A stretch of 64,000 nucleotides of DNA, from the NCBI GenBank assembly GCA_034336665.1, contig JAPFBE010000002.1:15106906-15170905 (forward strand), written 5' to 3'. Source of the stretch: Luscinia megarhynchos. Lineage: Eukaryota > Chordata > Aves > Passeriformes > Turdidae. The notes under the pieces are model-generated. The model was not told the origin of the DNA and ran no database searches. It worked only from the letters and a program-made list of their open reading frames with translations. This document shows positions 14,971-28,020 of this stretch, piece after piece. Both the position numbers and the translations under genes were made by a program. Position 1 is the stretch's first letter; every line of letters starts with the position of its first letter.

Positions 14971-16082
14971 CTGTACACATCCACACACAGTTTATACAGT
15001 GTAAAGGATCTCAAAAATTTCATGAAAAACACGGTCCTAATATCTCTCCTAAAATCTTATGAAGACTCAAAAGACATTTTACAAGTCTAGCAGCAAGCAT
15101 TTTAATGCAAATAAGGTTTGAAGTATGAAGACTCAGAGCCAAAATAATCATCTATATAGACTTAACTGTTATATTCACCCTGACTTTTGCTACCAATTCC
15201 CATGATTTTTAGCAAATCCCACAAGATTTCAAGGACATCTGGAGTCAGCTTTCTTTCAGAGACAAGAAGAAAATAACTTTCTGACCATCTTACACAAACA
15301 AGGCATGAAATTTCACAGGATCATTCACGGCCTGGAGTGGTTCCATGTTCTGAACTTCTTTGCATGGTATTATTCACAGATTTATCTTATCCCCCCTCCC
15401 TCCCACCACATTCTTGATAATGTGAGACTCATAAATCATGCTCACTGTCTCTTGCTCTCTCTTCCCACCCTGCTTCACTTAGGTTTCTAGCTTAGAGAGT
15501 TGTAAAAAAAAAAAAAAGTAAAGAAGAGAAAATGTGAAGATTATGAAAAAAGTCAAATAAATTGGTGCAGAAAGTTGATTTTTAAAAGTTGAAAATGTTT
15601 AAACTTAGAGTGACAGTTTTTGAATATCTGATGCTTCCCCACAAGTCACTGTATTATTTGTTTCTTCCAACTCTTCCTCTTTCCACTTCCCATTTCTATA
15701 ATGGTAAAGTGTTCAAACCTGAATACCTGAACTTATATTTTCTATACTCATATTTGAGCACCTTAACAGCAATGTTCGCATATTCAAAGGGTCACTCACC
15801 CCAAGAAGCCTGCTAATTTTTCTGTTCTCTTTTAATCTCTCTGATAACCAGCAAAATTTAAAACCTGCATATAAATATTTACATGCCTACATCTGCATTT
15901 AAGGACACGTTTTCCACAAACCTATTTTTTCCCTGACTATTCACACAAACCAAAAAAGTCCCAAAAATCATGAGAAAAGGACAAGGAAAGCAAGACAATT
16001 GTCTAAAGCTCCTTGCTTCCATGCTTTCTCCACAAGAAGCATATCATCACCTCTAAATAGCAACCTGAAACCTACTCAAGAG

Positions 16083-16094
16083 ACTTACGTAAGT
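16083..16094. promoter_or_regulatory. Palindrome containing PAR-bZIP/NFIL3-type site
   Basis: The 12-mer acttacgtaagt is its own reverse complement and contains TTACGTAA, the known core of HLF, DBP, TEF and NFIL3 sites. The flanks (C and G) depart from the ideal R/Y. The same sequence reads as a GTAAGT splice donor on both strands, so the match may mean nothing for transcription. No promoter is visible nearby. Confidence 0.25.
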
Positions 16095-16241
16095 TGTGAG
16101 TCAAGAACTAAAGCAGTGAGTGTCACAACATTCAAAGGCACAGTACCCTCTGCTCCTAGTAGTAAAGGAGTAACTGCTGAGAATATGCAAAGATGATCAT
16201 TGCACTGGAGAAAAACAGCAATAAAAACTTGTCAGAGATCA

Positions 16242-16355
16242 ACAGAATCACAGAATGGTCTGGGTTGGAAGGGCTATTTAAAGAGCTATTCCAAAACTTT
16301 CCTTGCCATGTGCGGACATCTTCCCTGGATTATGTTGCTGAAAGCCAACCATTCA
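16242..16355 (-). mobile_element. CR1 LINE fragment, 3' end
   Basis: The plus strand reads 'cagaatggtctgggttgga', then 'agggctatttaaag', 'ccttgccatgtgcgga' and 'catcttccctgg'. These are diverged versions of the antisense 3' end of avian CR1 ('...gaatggtttgggttggaagggaccttaaag...ccatgggcagggacaccttcc...'). The element is therefore on the minus strand with its 3' terminus at the left. It is heavily 5'-truncated, as is usual for CR1, and has several substitutions and small gaps. The right edge is uncertain and could extend towards 16,440. It is the strongest single marker that the genome is avian. Confidence 0.85.
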
Positions 16356-19213
16356 AAAATCAGCCACACAAAGTGAGCTACAGGATTCAGCAACAGTAGT
16401 GCACTGCTAGAAACCCTTCAACCTGGTGGGATCTTGGAGGCTTGTCTCAAAGAACAATATACGCTCCCACAAAAAGTGTTAATGCCCAGAGCATGCATCC
16501 ATCTGCCTTTTCCTGGGGACTCAGAGAAAGAGACAGTTTTCTATGGAATCTCTTAGACAGTAAGTTAATGCTCACAAGGAATGCCAATCCAACACAGGGA
16601 CTAAAAGGTGACCCTGTAAATAAATGTCAGCTGCAAAATCAAATACCTCTCCTGAACAAACACTGCTATATTGACAATCTAAACAAAATACAGAGAAGAG
16701 AAATAATTCCCCAATGAAAAAGAACCTGGAGGGGAATGTGGGAGGGAAGGGCACATGGCAAACTTAGGTCACTATAACTCAGAGTCGATGCAGGCTCTTC
16801 CCATTCTCATCACTATACCCCATCTGTGCTTAAGTATAAATGGAAAGGTTACCTATCATGATCTCTTTCTTCATGCAAATATCATTTTCACTTTCATGTA
16901 TTCTGAGGTCTATATAGCTTATTAATTCAGAAATTAAACTAAAATTATGCTTATATAATACATACCATATTAATTTACATTCTTACTGCACTAGTCATAC
17001 AAACACATACAATAACTGTTGCTCAGAATGCTTTTCTCCTATCTGGGAATTATGTTACACTTGCACTCTAAATTTAAAGACATTTATAAAAAATCTGAGC
17101 ACTAGCCTATTAATTGGTCTTCTTTCCCTCATTGTTAGATCAACACACAACACAACACACATGACTGAGGACTCAGAAGCAGTGAAAATTTCAGTGCTTG
17201 CAACCCAGGCAGAGAAGCAGGACTGCAGAACTGTGTAATTATAAGAAGAAAGAAGAAGTACAATCGAAAGAGTCCCTATTTATGACACAGCACATCTCAG
17301 AAGAAACACCAGCACCTGTCACAATTAACTGTGTGGTGAGGACTTCCCTACTGACACCGTACCCAGAAATGTGGATTTTTCATCACACAGAATTTCAATT
17401 TGACTCCTGGAAAAAGGATAGAGAAGGAGGATTGAAGGCTTTTTTCACAGTGTTTTAAAATTATGTAACTCCACTAACTGAAAAATACTCATTACCATTA
17501 ACTCATTGCATTGTTTCAGTATAGGCATTAAGAATTCAAAAGCAGAAGCTCTTGCTGCTTATCCAACTATTGGTGCTGATTTGTTCCTGACAAAATATAG
17601 GACAAATGAACATACTGCTAATGCATACTGTGTTAATTATTCTGCAGTGCCACATAGTAACCCTGACTGAAGTTCAAAGAGTTGTGACAGAGATGGATGG
17701 AAACAGTAGCATATATAGTTTAAATTTGCATCCAGTCATTTGCAGCTCTAACATGGGAGAATTGAGTTGCGAGGCTGCACTGCTGCCTAAATGATCACAC
17801 ATTATGCTACCAGATTAAATACTCCAGTGAGATAAAACACTGTAGAGGGCTGAAGTTCAGAAAATTTATTTCAACCCTGTTTTGCAAATGTCAGTACAGC
17901 TCCAACTCTCTGTTATTGATACCAATTCAATGGACCACATTTACATTGCAAATCCACACCAGGCTTAAAAAGTCAACCAGTTAGTGCACAACACTGAGAG
18001 CAACAGAGGGCCTGCAGACACTTACAGACATGTTGCCACAACAAAGCTTTAATTTAGAAGAAAAAGTACTGGCCTCTGGAGTTGTAAGAACTGCCCAGAG
18101 ATAGGAACTGGGAGTACACAAATAAGCAAAAGCTATTCTATGAGCCTACACAAAGTGATTTCCAAAACTCATCCTCCCACACCTTTACCAAAAAGGAGCC
18201 GGGTGAGCTGAGCAGCAGCAGCCAGTTGCTGTCTGGGATCCCTGCAGGGCCCTGAAACTGGGCAAAATCCTGCTCCCTGCTCAGTCTACAGCCCATGGGA
18301 CAAAATGTTGACCCTTAAAATGCCCAATCCAGTTTGTCACCCACTCAGCCATATATCCTCTGGCATCCTTTGCCCCTGGAAAAACACAGCAGATGCTGCC
18401 TCACCCCAGGGCACCTTTGGCTCCCACAAGCCCCAGCAAGTTGTGGGTTGCAGTACAAGAAGGGTTTGATGCTGAGCCTCTCTGAACACAGCAGATCCCA
18501 CAGCAAACTCCACCTGTCAGGGAAAACCCAGGGTCAAACCACTGCAGTTCACACTTGCTGAGCTGATACAATGCATTCCTAAACACAGACACAACTAAAC
18601 ATATCAATGGTACACAAGCTTTCTCAGTAAAAACAGATCTGCACACATTTACAACATACAGCCTTATGTTTTGATGCTGAAGTTTTGTTACCTCCCCCAC
18701 GCTTCCTGAAATAAATACATTTAAAAGATTTCCGTTGGTTTTCTTCAATCATTAATCACATTATACTAATAAATATTCTGACAGTGACATTGTTTAAACA
18801 ACCTCTTCTCCACCCAAAATCCACTGGCAAAATCCACATGTAAGCTGACCATCACATAACCCTGCTTTTGAATGCTAATTGAAATCCACTTCCCTCAGCC
18901 AGCACAGTAAATAGCTACTCTTTGGGAGGGGAAGTGCAGAAAAGAAATGAGAGAGGGGCCTTTGAGAGGAAATAAAAATAGGATCCCTTGATCCCACCAT
19001 GACATGGCCCAGACATTCTCCCTGTGGGGGAAGACAATGTTTCTTACAGCAGTAAGAGTTTTTATAACATTTTCTTCTTTTTTTTTCCCCTGTGCAACTT
19101 TGCTTCCTGAAGAATGCTTTATATAAAAGACATGACATTTGGCAACCCAGCTCTGCTGCTTTGAGAAATTCTTTGGCAAGAACCCTACGTGCTGACTGCA
19201 TTAAGCACATCAG

Positions 19214-19230
19214 TTTATTTATTTATTTAT
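19214..19230 (+). repeat. (TTTA)n microsatellite
   Basis: About four TTTA units in tandem, ending 'ttatc'. Confidence 0.8.
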
Positions 19231-19453
19231 CTAGGCATAAATCAGAAGGAGCAAGCCGTACAATTAATACACAGTATCACTTCATCATCATCATAGAAAA
19301 AAATGGGAGAGGAGCTGGGGAAGGAGGAGCTGGAGTTTCTCCTTTTGAGAAACCTCATCATGGGAGCAAAAACGGTTCTCCAGCCTCCAAGCGTTATTGC
19401 TGTTCTGGAGCAAACACAGTGATTCTCAGATCTCAAGGCATTTAGGGAACATC

Positions 19454-19471
19454 AATTAATTAATTAATTAA
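19454..19471 (+). repeat. (AATT)n microsatellite
   Basis: Four and a half perfect AATT units. They also make overlapping TTAATTAA sites, so any homeodomain motif hit here would be a repeat artefact. Confidence 0.85.
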
Positions 19472-22078
19472 GACTGGATTCCACATCAAAGGCAGGTATC
19501 ATTACACATCTATTTTGCACATGGGTAAAACGAGCCGCAAAGTGAACCTAAGCCTGTCCCGAGGCAGGAAGCACTGCCTTGCTCCTGTTGAGGGAAAGCT
19601 GTCCTGCAGTAATGAGAGGGAGGGCTCAGCACTGGTCACCTGCAGACCCACACTTCCCTCCTCTCACCACGAGGGAAATCAGAAAATAGAGATATTTCTA
19701 CATGCCACCATCTTCCCAAGGGTGCAGCCTATTTCTGTGAGGCACAGAACCCCTGTCCATAAGCACGGATTTCCTTTGCTCCACATTGTGTGCCCATGAC
19801 ATACCTCAGCACCATTAGCAGCAGGTCAGGGACAGCATCATGCAACCGTATGTATGGACAGTAATCATATATGTAACTATGGTCATGAGCTTGGAAAAGC
19901 AAAATCTACAAGGGTCCAGGACTCCAACGAGCAATGCTTATCTCCTAGTCAGATGCTAATGCTGAGCAGGAGGGCCCTACATTCATGGTTTGGAGTTATG
20001 GACTGTATTAGTTTAGGCTTACAAGAGAACAAGATGCTTCTCAGAAACAATGGAATATTTTTGCTTGTGATCATCATTAGCCCTGTTTATTTACACCAGG
20101 GACCAACAAAGCTTGGCAACGCACTGCCAGGGACACTCAGCAACAGCAAATTCACAAAAACCATGAAGTTTTCAAGCTAAACAGAAAGGAGAGATGGGAA
20201 CTGTAGAGGACATTATATACCTGCCCAGAGACAGTAACTGGTTATCCACAAGCTTGGAAAGGTAAAACTCCTGCACTTACCACATATCCCCTGGTATTTT
20301 CAAGCTAAACTTCTTGCAGCAAAGGCCCCAGTCTATCCAAGGCACACACACCAGAAGAAATGTTGAAACACGGTCTGGTGCCTTCCACAGGAAGGAGCTA
20401 CCAAGTCTCTAATCCTGCAGATACGGTACCAAAGGACTTTTCTCCATCTCAGAGGGCTGAAACGGGACTAGAGAGTCTGCTGGATCAGGGGGTGCTGCTT
20501 CAAAGGCTATGTCCACGGGCACAGACAAATCACTTAGCCTGTGCAATAGTTTTAAGCAGTTTGGTCTAAAACAAGTGTTACCTGTTTAACACTGAGAAGT
20601 TTTCTACACACAAGTCTAAAAGACACAGATGTGTGTTCTCATCTGCTGCGTGCACCCTGATGGTTCCTAGAAAAGAAAATCTGGCACGGCAATCTAAACC
20701 TGCCTGGTGTTTGCTAGAAGAATATGAGGACAACTGTTTTTCTTTTAAATAAAAAGTCTTGCCTTACTCTCCCTTCCTGTTCTAAAACTTCTTCCAAGAA
20801 TTTCTCTCCTTCATTTCTAGGCCAATTTTTATGATATCCAAGTAGTTATCACAACAGCACTATAAAAGCACAACTCGTCAACGTTTATTCAGGGCAAACA
20901 GACCAAACCAGACTGCCAGTTTTGGCAGAAGTTTGGCATGACCAAGGACTTAGTACAGTAAGATACAGAACTCAGCATCAGTTAAACTGTACAGCAACCT
21001 CTGCCAGTCATCTGTCCTCAGTGAAACATGCACCAGGCTCTCCTTTGAAAAAGATTCAGGGATCTCAGTGATGAAAAGGGCCAAATGCACACAAATCTGT
21101 CCACAAAGAAATCACTTGCAAAATTCCCCTCCACTGAAGCAAATAAATACCAAGCCTTCAGTAGCACTACTCAGTCATTCTCTTTAGCCTGGAAACAATG
21201 CACTAGCACTGTAAGTGGGGATTTCAAGCTTGGTGAAATGTGTTACTGATACCCACACAAGATACACACCTTGGTCTACAAGCTGGCTCTAAAAGTATAG
21301 GCCAAATGCAAGCGAGGGAAACCTCAGCACAAGTGGTTTCAAGCTATGGTGTCATTAGCACAACACGCAGGCTTGAAAGTGCACACAAAATTTGAGGTCA
21401 AGGGGTTTTGGATCTGTGTGCATATACTATGTATCAAAATACAAAGATGCACATGTTGTTCCAATGCAAAATTTCACACCAAAACATTAATAAACACATA
21501 TGTGTTTAAACAGAGGAAACAAAAAAAATTCTCTACCAAACATATTTGTGACGGCAACTTAGAGGAACTATCATATTTTAGCACAGACTGGCAATCTCAC
21601 TAGCCTGAGGTGCACAGTACAGAGATGCTATGAAAGACAAAATTACATAGCTTAAAACTTACGTACAAATGTTTTACTTGAGGGGAAGGAAAAGATTATG
21701 ACAGAGAGAAAAGACTTGGAGGTAAAGGGTAGGAGAAGGACACAACACACGAGTTGTTTTTAGCTTAACACTTGCCAAGTGAAAAAGCAAACATGAGTCA
21801 TAGTAAAGGTAACTCAAAGTGTGATGTGACTGCAATGGAGACCTGAGCAGACCACACTGCATGAGTCAGCAGCACAGATCAAAAGGGTGATAAGAAGCAG
21901 CAGATGGGACATGTCTTTACTAAAACAGCCCTGCAGGACACAGGCCTTCTTTGCTCTAATGAAATGGTCGTGCCAAGCTGCCACACGCTGGCTCGTACAC
22001 TTGCGATCCTGTGAATCAAAGAACTCCACGCATGGTTAGAAAAGCAGCAGACAACCAGCTGCTGGCAGATTCACATGC

Positions 22079-22102
22079 AAAAAAAAAAAAAAAAAAAAAA
22101 AA
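22079..22102 (+). repeat. Poly(A) tract, 24 A
   Basis: Twenty-four uninterrupted A residues directly left of the GC-rich islet that starts near 22,130. It could be a retrocopy tail or simple slippage. No recognisable retrogene precedes it. Confidence 0.9.
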
Positions 22103-22129
22103 GGTACAGAAAGCAAAGCAACAGCACCA

Positions 22130-22500
22130 CCCCAACACTCACACACCCGGAGGAGCGCCTGGGACACCACCCTCCAAACCACTCAGGCAGCGGGGTGGGG
22201 AGGAAGAGAAGAGGGGAAGGAAGCTGTCGCTGGGATCGTGGCATTCAACCTGGCCGTCAGCCAGCTTTTCCCTTCCTGCTAGTCAGCCTTGGCTTGCCTG
22301 TGGGTGCGAGGGCAGGCGGCTGCAGTGTCCCCCAGCCCGGCCCCGTTCTGCCCCCTGCATGCACCTGCAGAGCCCCGAGGCAGCTGCGGCTGGGCAGCTC
22401 GTACGTGTCTCAAGGAGCCCAAAGGGCAGCTGGGGCTACTTGCAGCGCTTCACTCCAGGGGACCTGCAGCTCAAGTGGCTTTGCAAAACTCCGGTTTAAA
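22130..22500. promoter_or_regulatory. Small intragenic CpG-rich islet
   Basis: I count about 16 CpGs in roughly 370 bases, against only a few per kilobase in the flanking DNA, and the islet is clearly GC-rich. Two plus-strand frames of 162 and 190 codons cross it. Both begin in or next to the A24 run and show only Ser/Pro/Ala-rich translation, which is expected of GC-rich DNA that is poor in stop codons. An alternative promoter, an enhancer or an orphan CpG islet are all possible. No TATA box or convincing exon border was found. Confidence 0.35.
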
Positions 22501-23854
22501 GCTCCATCCTTTTTTTTTCAGGGCTGCAAACCCTGTTTTGCTGCAAGAGCAGAACTTTTAGCCCCGTGTTCTTGGGTAGCAGAAGCCATAGAGTCATACT
22601 CAAGGCCACATTACCTGCAAAATGCAAATGCTGCCCTGGCCACATAAACAACCTGCAATGGTGGTTCCACACTGTCAGGATCCCTCCACTCCTGAATCTG
22701 GTCAGGAAAGATGAAGGTCTTCTGTCATAAGCTCAAATGAGGATAGAGACATAAGGCAAAGCTCAAACCACCTTTCATCTCACTTCTTGAATAAGGTAAA
22801 ATTATATCCTGCCTGTAAGGGGCAAGATAGAAAGTAAAATGCTCTATTTTTAGACACAAGATCCTGCTTCATTAGGTTCATCTAATTTCTAAGAAACAAA
22901 CTTTGGCAAAGGTCTGCAGCTGAAGGGGGATGAAACATGACTTGTTTAATTTTCTTTTAGTACAGCTTATAGTATGACTAGCATAAATCTAAGGAAATCC
23001 ACTTTAGCCATATAGACACACCAGCTGTTTTATTTGGGGTAGTCCCTATATTTAAGCAGTATGTATAGAAAGAGAGATAGAGTTTGTTTTCCCCAACCTG
23101 TCCTGCCAAAATAAGCATGTTATCCAAGTATTTCAATGGAGTTAGAAGGTGTGTCTATTCCCCCAGCTCCAAAAATCCTTATTTATAAATTTCAAAATTT
23201 GACAGGTACACCAAGGAAGAGCAGTTGCTGAGCCTAACACACTCTGCACAGCAACAGATCTGTTGTAACAGATTACAAGCAGAGAGAGAGACAGGAAAGT
23301 GTTGTGCTTTCCTTCTTTACACAAGTCCTTGCTTTCAAAGGCAGCTTTACAGAGAAAAGGACAGAAAGGGCTTGTCTAAAATAAAGCTGGACTGAGAGCC
23401 AAGGCTCATTGCAGCCCCCCAGACAGCAGAGTTTGGCTCTGCACTTTGGTCATACACTTTTCTAACCCAAGGGTGTATATTCCAAGATGTAGGTAGAGGA
23501 ACTGCTCCCCTGCAGTCATCAGGAACATTAGTGAAGGGGGAGGGTGGTCAGCCTGTATGAAAAACAGTAAAGTTAGTTTTCATTTCCTTTCCTGTCAGTT
23601 TAAATCTTATCTTCGTTAGCTGATATTTTATGGCCTGCATGCAGTGGAACTCTTTTTGTTACTCACTCACAGAAGGTCCCCCTCAGCTGCCTGCAGTGAA
23701 GTGTCTGTGCTCCTGGAATCTACCCTGCCCTGCCCACCACTGGCAGGCTGTAACAGCCAGTGAATCAATCTGCAACCACAAATTGCTGTGCTGGCCTTCC
23801 CTTGTAAGTCTACAAACAAACACATTCCTGATTATAGCATCCACTAGCAAGCTG

Positions 23855-23921
23855 TTTAAAAAAAACCAAATAAACCAACAAAAACAAACAAAAAAAACCA
23901 ACCAAAAAAAATCACCAAAAG
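23855..23921 (+). repeat. A/C-rich interrupted simple repeat (AAACC-like)
   Basis: Nearly all bases are A or C, in irregular AAACC, AAACA and ACCA units. Similar tracts recur at 700-725, 58,840-58,930 and, on the opposite strand, near 38,600. They appear to be a genome-wide simple-sequence habit rather than a mobile element. Confidence 0.65.
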
Positions 23922-25402
23922 ATAAATGCACCAGGATTCATGGAAGCTGATGCACAATTATTGCTACCCCAGTCTAAACTTTCCATTAGCCCTTGAAGGG
24001 TTTTGGCCACGCAGAAATAACCCTCATGCTCATTTTACTGCTGGGTTTCACACTTACTGATATTCTTTGAACTCACGATGCAAGTGCTTCTATTTCTTCT
24101 GCAGATGATTCCTGAAATCACTGTGCAATTTGCATGTGGACATACAGTGTTGACTGACCTGAACACAATTAGTGACAAACTCAGAGGCAGGCTCAGTGAG
24201 GACTCCCTTGACCACGGCCTGGAGACAGTGCTGCACCTACATAACTCCCACCACAGGCCTCTCTGGCCCCCAGTGCAGAAACTACTAAACAGTGACAAAT
24301 CACTGACAAACCATGACTGATACTTCTGCAAAAAGGTTCCTCATCTCCCAGCCACAGCCCCTGGCAATACACACACTTCTGAGGATCACCTGTCAAAAGG
24401 GCCCATCAGATGCACTTATCCCTCTAAGCTGAGCTCCAAGACACAGTTAGGCAAGGGTGACACCCTGCATCAGAGGCAGCTGAAGATGGGCATCATGTAG
24501 GAGAGGAGAAGGGAAAGGTGCAAGTGAGGGAGCACAGAGCTTATGATGCTGTTAACCAGCACAGTACATGCCAGGAGCAGCAACTTCTTCCCATGTGTGA
24601 ACTCTGACCAGGAGCAATGCTGGGAAGAGTGCACAGCCAAAGTCATGGCTAAGGGAGATGGAAGAGGGGCAATCACCCATACTCCTCTCATGCCCATCTC
24701 AGAAGATTTATCTCAGCATCACACCATTGATTCCTTCCCCAGTTTCCAAGAACTGGCTTTTCTATACACCCTAGAGAAAGAAAATTAGTTTTTCCAGTAT
24801 CTTTCCTTCCAGCTCGTATTTGCAAAGCTCTCCGAGAAGAAAACTGCCAGACTCCACAAGTGATCAGTGTTATCACACTTGATCCACGTGTGCCTTGAGC
24901 TTGCTGCTGCCCAGGGGACCAACAGCCATCACTGCCTTTTCCTGGAAGAGATTATGTAGCACATCAGAAAATGAAATTACTAACTTTAGTCCTAAAATCT
25001 CTCAGTCCTCAGTCTCAGTTCCCCATTTACAGCTGGAGGAATCTGAAAGACAGAGTCACTTGCAAGATCCAAGAATGAGACTGGGAGCACAACAGTAAAA
25101 CCTCAAGCTCTGTTCCTCTCCTCAGCCGGCTACACAACTCACTTCTCCCCCTCTGGGCGCAGTGGAGATGGGTCACCACCTTCTGCATACAGGCTAATAT
25201 ACATAAGTGATTTCTTTCTCATGCACTTATGTATGTAAAAATTGCTATCAGTTACTGACTGCACTTCTTAAACCAAGCCTGCCAGACAGCCTGCAGCAGC
25301 TTGCAGCAGCACAGTCTTCTGCCAGGCCAGAAAGGGTATCTGTCATGTCAGTGCATTTAGCAGGCTGAGTTATATAGCTGGTTCAGACAAAAGAAAGAAA
25401 CT

Positions 25403-25428
25403 GTTGTAGATATAAGTTGTAGATATAA
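25403..25428 (+). repeat. Perfect 13-base tandem duplication
   Basis: Two exact adjacent copies of gttgtagatataa. This is a small slippage duplication with no visible function. Confidence 0.9.
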
Positions 25429-27544
25429 GGAAATAGGAGTTAAAATAATTTCTTAACAAGCAATATGCAAGAGTTCAAGATCTATGATTCCCAAAACTCT
25501 TACCTAAAAATACTGTGACCAAAAAACCAAATTTGACTTAATAACTAAAATTAACTGTTTGTTCCTTTTAAAAATTACTTAATTTTAATGCAAAGCAAGT
25601 TGAATTTTTTTCCCCTTCTCCCCTCCTATTTTTCAGCTCCTATTTTAAGGAAGCATTTCATTGCATGACAGAAACGAATCTCCTTTTCTGAATCTCCTTT
25701 TTGGGCATTTTTGCTGAACATTTATTTTAGTGTGAATACAGTCTGGTACAAGTCACATGAAAAAATCTAACTTAGTCAACAGTGAACAGAAAGCACACCA
25801 CTGATTAAAAAAATAAAAATTAGAGGTCCACAGAAATCCATGTTGGAGAAGATTAGTGGTATAACATCTGTAGAAATACAATGTAGTACAAGTTTCAAAA
25901 AATAAAAAAGAAGAAATTATTTCAAGTACTGAAAGTATTCTCTTATTTAAGAACTATAACTAAAAAGAGTAAATGCAAAGCAAGATTTAGAAGCTGATGA
26001 TTTATGTAAAGTTCTCCTTGATTGCTGATTTTAGTCACAATTGAAATCAGCAATTTAAAACCCCTGAAGAACCTCCACAGGAAGAGCAGTGCTGATTTAT
26101 TCCTTATGAAATGGGACACTCAAGATCATAAAGAACGTTAGTTTTCTGATGCAAAGCAGATATACTGAGACAGAGACAAGTGCACACTACTATTCCATAT
26201 TTAAAAAGGCAGGAGACTAAAATACATGCACATATGTGCACGTGTGAATACGTGTCCTCATTTTGTTATCACACCCGATCAGGACACAGACCTGCATAGC
26301 AGCAGAGTAGGAAGAGGAAGCTCTGGCACAGAGGTAATGAGCAGCAATTCTTGAGTGCTCAGGGCAACTCTTGCAGGTGCAGGAGCACCAGGAGTGGCTC
26401 AGCAGCAGGTCTCTTGGCATACACACAGAGCTGCAGGGCCAGGGACACGAATGCACGGTGATGTCTGACTTCTCGGGTTATAGTGTGGATACTGCCAGGA
26501 TTACAATAAGCCTTGCTAAATCCATGCTGGGCACATGGTGACTCTGCACCATCCTCTGTCAGTGCTCCTAGGCCCAGGGTGAGGGTGACAAAACATCCCT
26601 CTGGACTGCCAAGCCAGTAGCTGCACTGAGCAGGACACAAGGAGCCTGGCTGCTCTCACCTGGATGCAAACTGGCCCTCCCAACTCGGGAACTCTCCTAA
26701 GGGTGTCCTGTAGCAACTCCATCACCCAGCTTGTTCTCATGCATCATAGCACCACATGAGACTTCCTCTTCCCTGTCATGCATAGTAACAAGAAAGGGAC
26801 AACTATGCTTCCAAAAGAAAAGTACATTTTTGTGCTACAGCAGAAATGGAGTTGAAAAACTTCAGGGGACCTGCAGGAACTTCAAAGTCATGTAAGGGAT
26901 CCTCCAGTGAAGAAAAAAGGAGGAAAGTATCCATGGGGACACCACAAGGCATTTCTCAAAGCTCTTAATGTAACAAGACAACAGAGAATAACTCATGTTA
27001 TAGACAGCAATGAGGTAATTAAAGCTTAGTTCTTCTCAGCCTGCTCTCTACTATACATAAAAGAAGCACACAATTGCACAGACTGAAAGTGCACAGTTTA
27101 ACTCCCATGCCTCACGGAGTACTGCTGGCTTTACTGTGGCCATGCTATGTACAATCAGTAACAGGTACTGATAGTGTTTGTACAATATTTCAATAAACAA
27201 AGTCAACCAACATCACTTCCTCTATTTCTATATAGAGTAAGATATTTACAGGAACAGCCTTTTGAAATGCTTCAGTAAAATTAGCTTACTCAGATTTTTT
27301 TTTAAACTAGAACAGAGAGCAGAAGGGTATCATCATCATTGGGTTTTGTACATAAATCAGCTGTCTATTTACCACTGGTATGTTGCAATAATGAATTGCC
27401 ACTATCTCTTGAGCTATTTGCTGGGTTATTAGATTACCTAATTACCTAAGTTCACAGAATAAAAAAAAAAAATCTTCATTATTTCCTGGGAAACGACCTT
27501 CAGAAGCATGTATTCCACCTCCTTTCCCAAAGCAATGCCCAAAA

Positions 27545-28020
27545 TATTCCCGTAGGAGGTTTGTCTGTTTTATAAAAACCTCCAGCGATGATGCTTCCAC
27601 AGCTTTCTCAAAGCCAAATAACTGCAGGACCAAAATACCCTTTTAATTTCAAAGCTTTCTTAAATGTTTACCTAAGTCTTGCCACCTTCATATTGAGCCC
27701 CTTTCTTTTAGACCTAACCCCAAGCAGTCAGGCAGTACAGCTTGTTCCCCTCCTCCCCATAGGAACCTTCCACATACTTGAACACTACTATCATGTCTGT
27801 TACTGGCCTTGTCCCCTGTAGACTAAACAATCTCCATTCTTTCATCTTCTTTCCCAGGTCATGTTTTCCAAATCTTTCATCATTTTTCCTGCCTTCTCCC
27901 TGGACACCTTCCAGCTGGCTCTTGACTGTGTTGTGCCCCAAACTAGATGTTAAGCTATTTCAAACACTGAATGGAGTGGAAGGGTTATTTTGTGCCTTTT
28001 CTTTACACATCCTAACACAG
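27545..28020 (-). mobile_element. Old CR1-type LINE fragment, part 1
   Basis: Read on the plus strand, this matches the antisense 3' part of old CR1 elements in order: 'aaaaacctccagcgatgatg', 'ttgagcccctttcttttag', 'aggaaccttccacatacttg', 'cccctgtagactaaacaat', 'caggtcatgttttccaaa' and 'ctggctcttgactgtgttgt'. The copy is strongly diverged and lies on the minus strand with its 3' side to the left. Such old CR1 families are shared by birds, crocodilians and turtles, so this piece says amniote and sauropsid rather than bird specifically. Edges are approximate. Confidence 0.65.

Larger units (their letters stand above)
13829..16241. other. AT-rich non-coding DNA
   Basis: Unique AT-rich sequence with an (AT)8 microsatellite at 14,955-14,970 and an A13 run near 15,504. 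No coding frame or RNA gene is supported. A 12-base perfect palindrome around a bZIP-type site lies at 16,083-16,094. Confidence 0.55.
16356..22078. other. Non-coding DNA
   Basis: AT-rich unique sequence without a supportable gene. It includes a TTTA repeat at 19,214-19,230 and an AATT repeat at 19,454-19,471. The open frames here, up to about 117 codons, overlap on opposite strands and carry no family signature I know. Confidence 0.55.
22640..27540. other. Non-coding DNA
   Basis: AT-rich unique sequence containing an A/C-rich tract at 23,855-23,921 and a 13-base tandem duplication at 25,403-25,428. No gene, RNA or named transposon is seen. Confidence 0.55.

Noticed and set aside
22075..22647. 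190-codon plus frame starting in poly(A)
   Set aside because: It starts with poly-Lys from A24 and then has GC-driven Ser/Pro/Ala sequence. A competing frame of 162 codons overlaps it.
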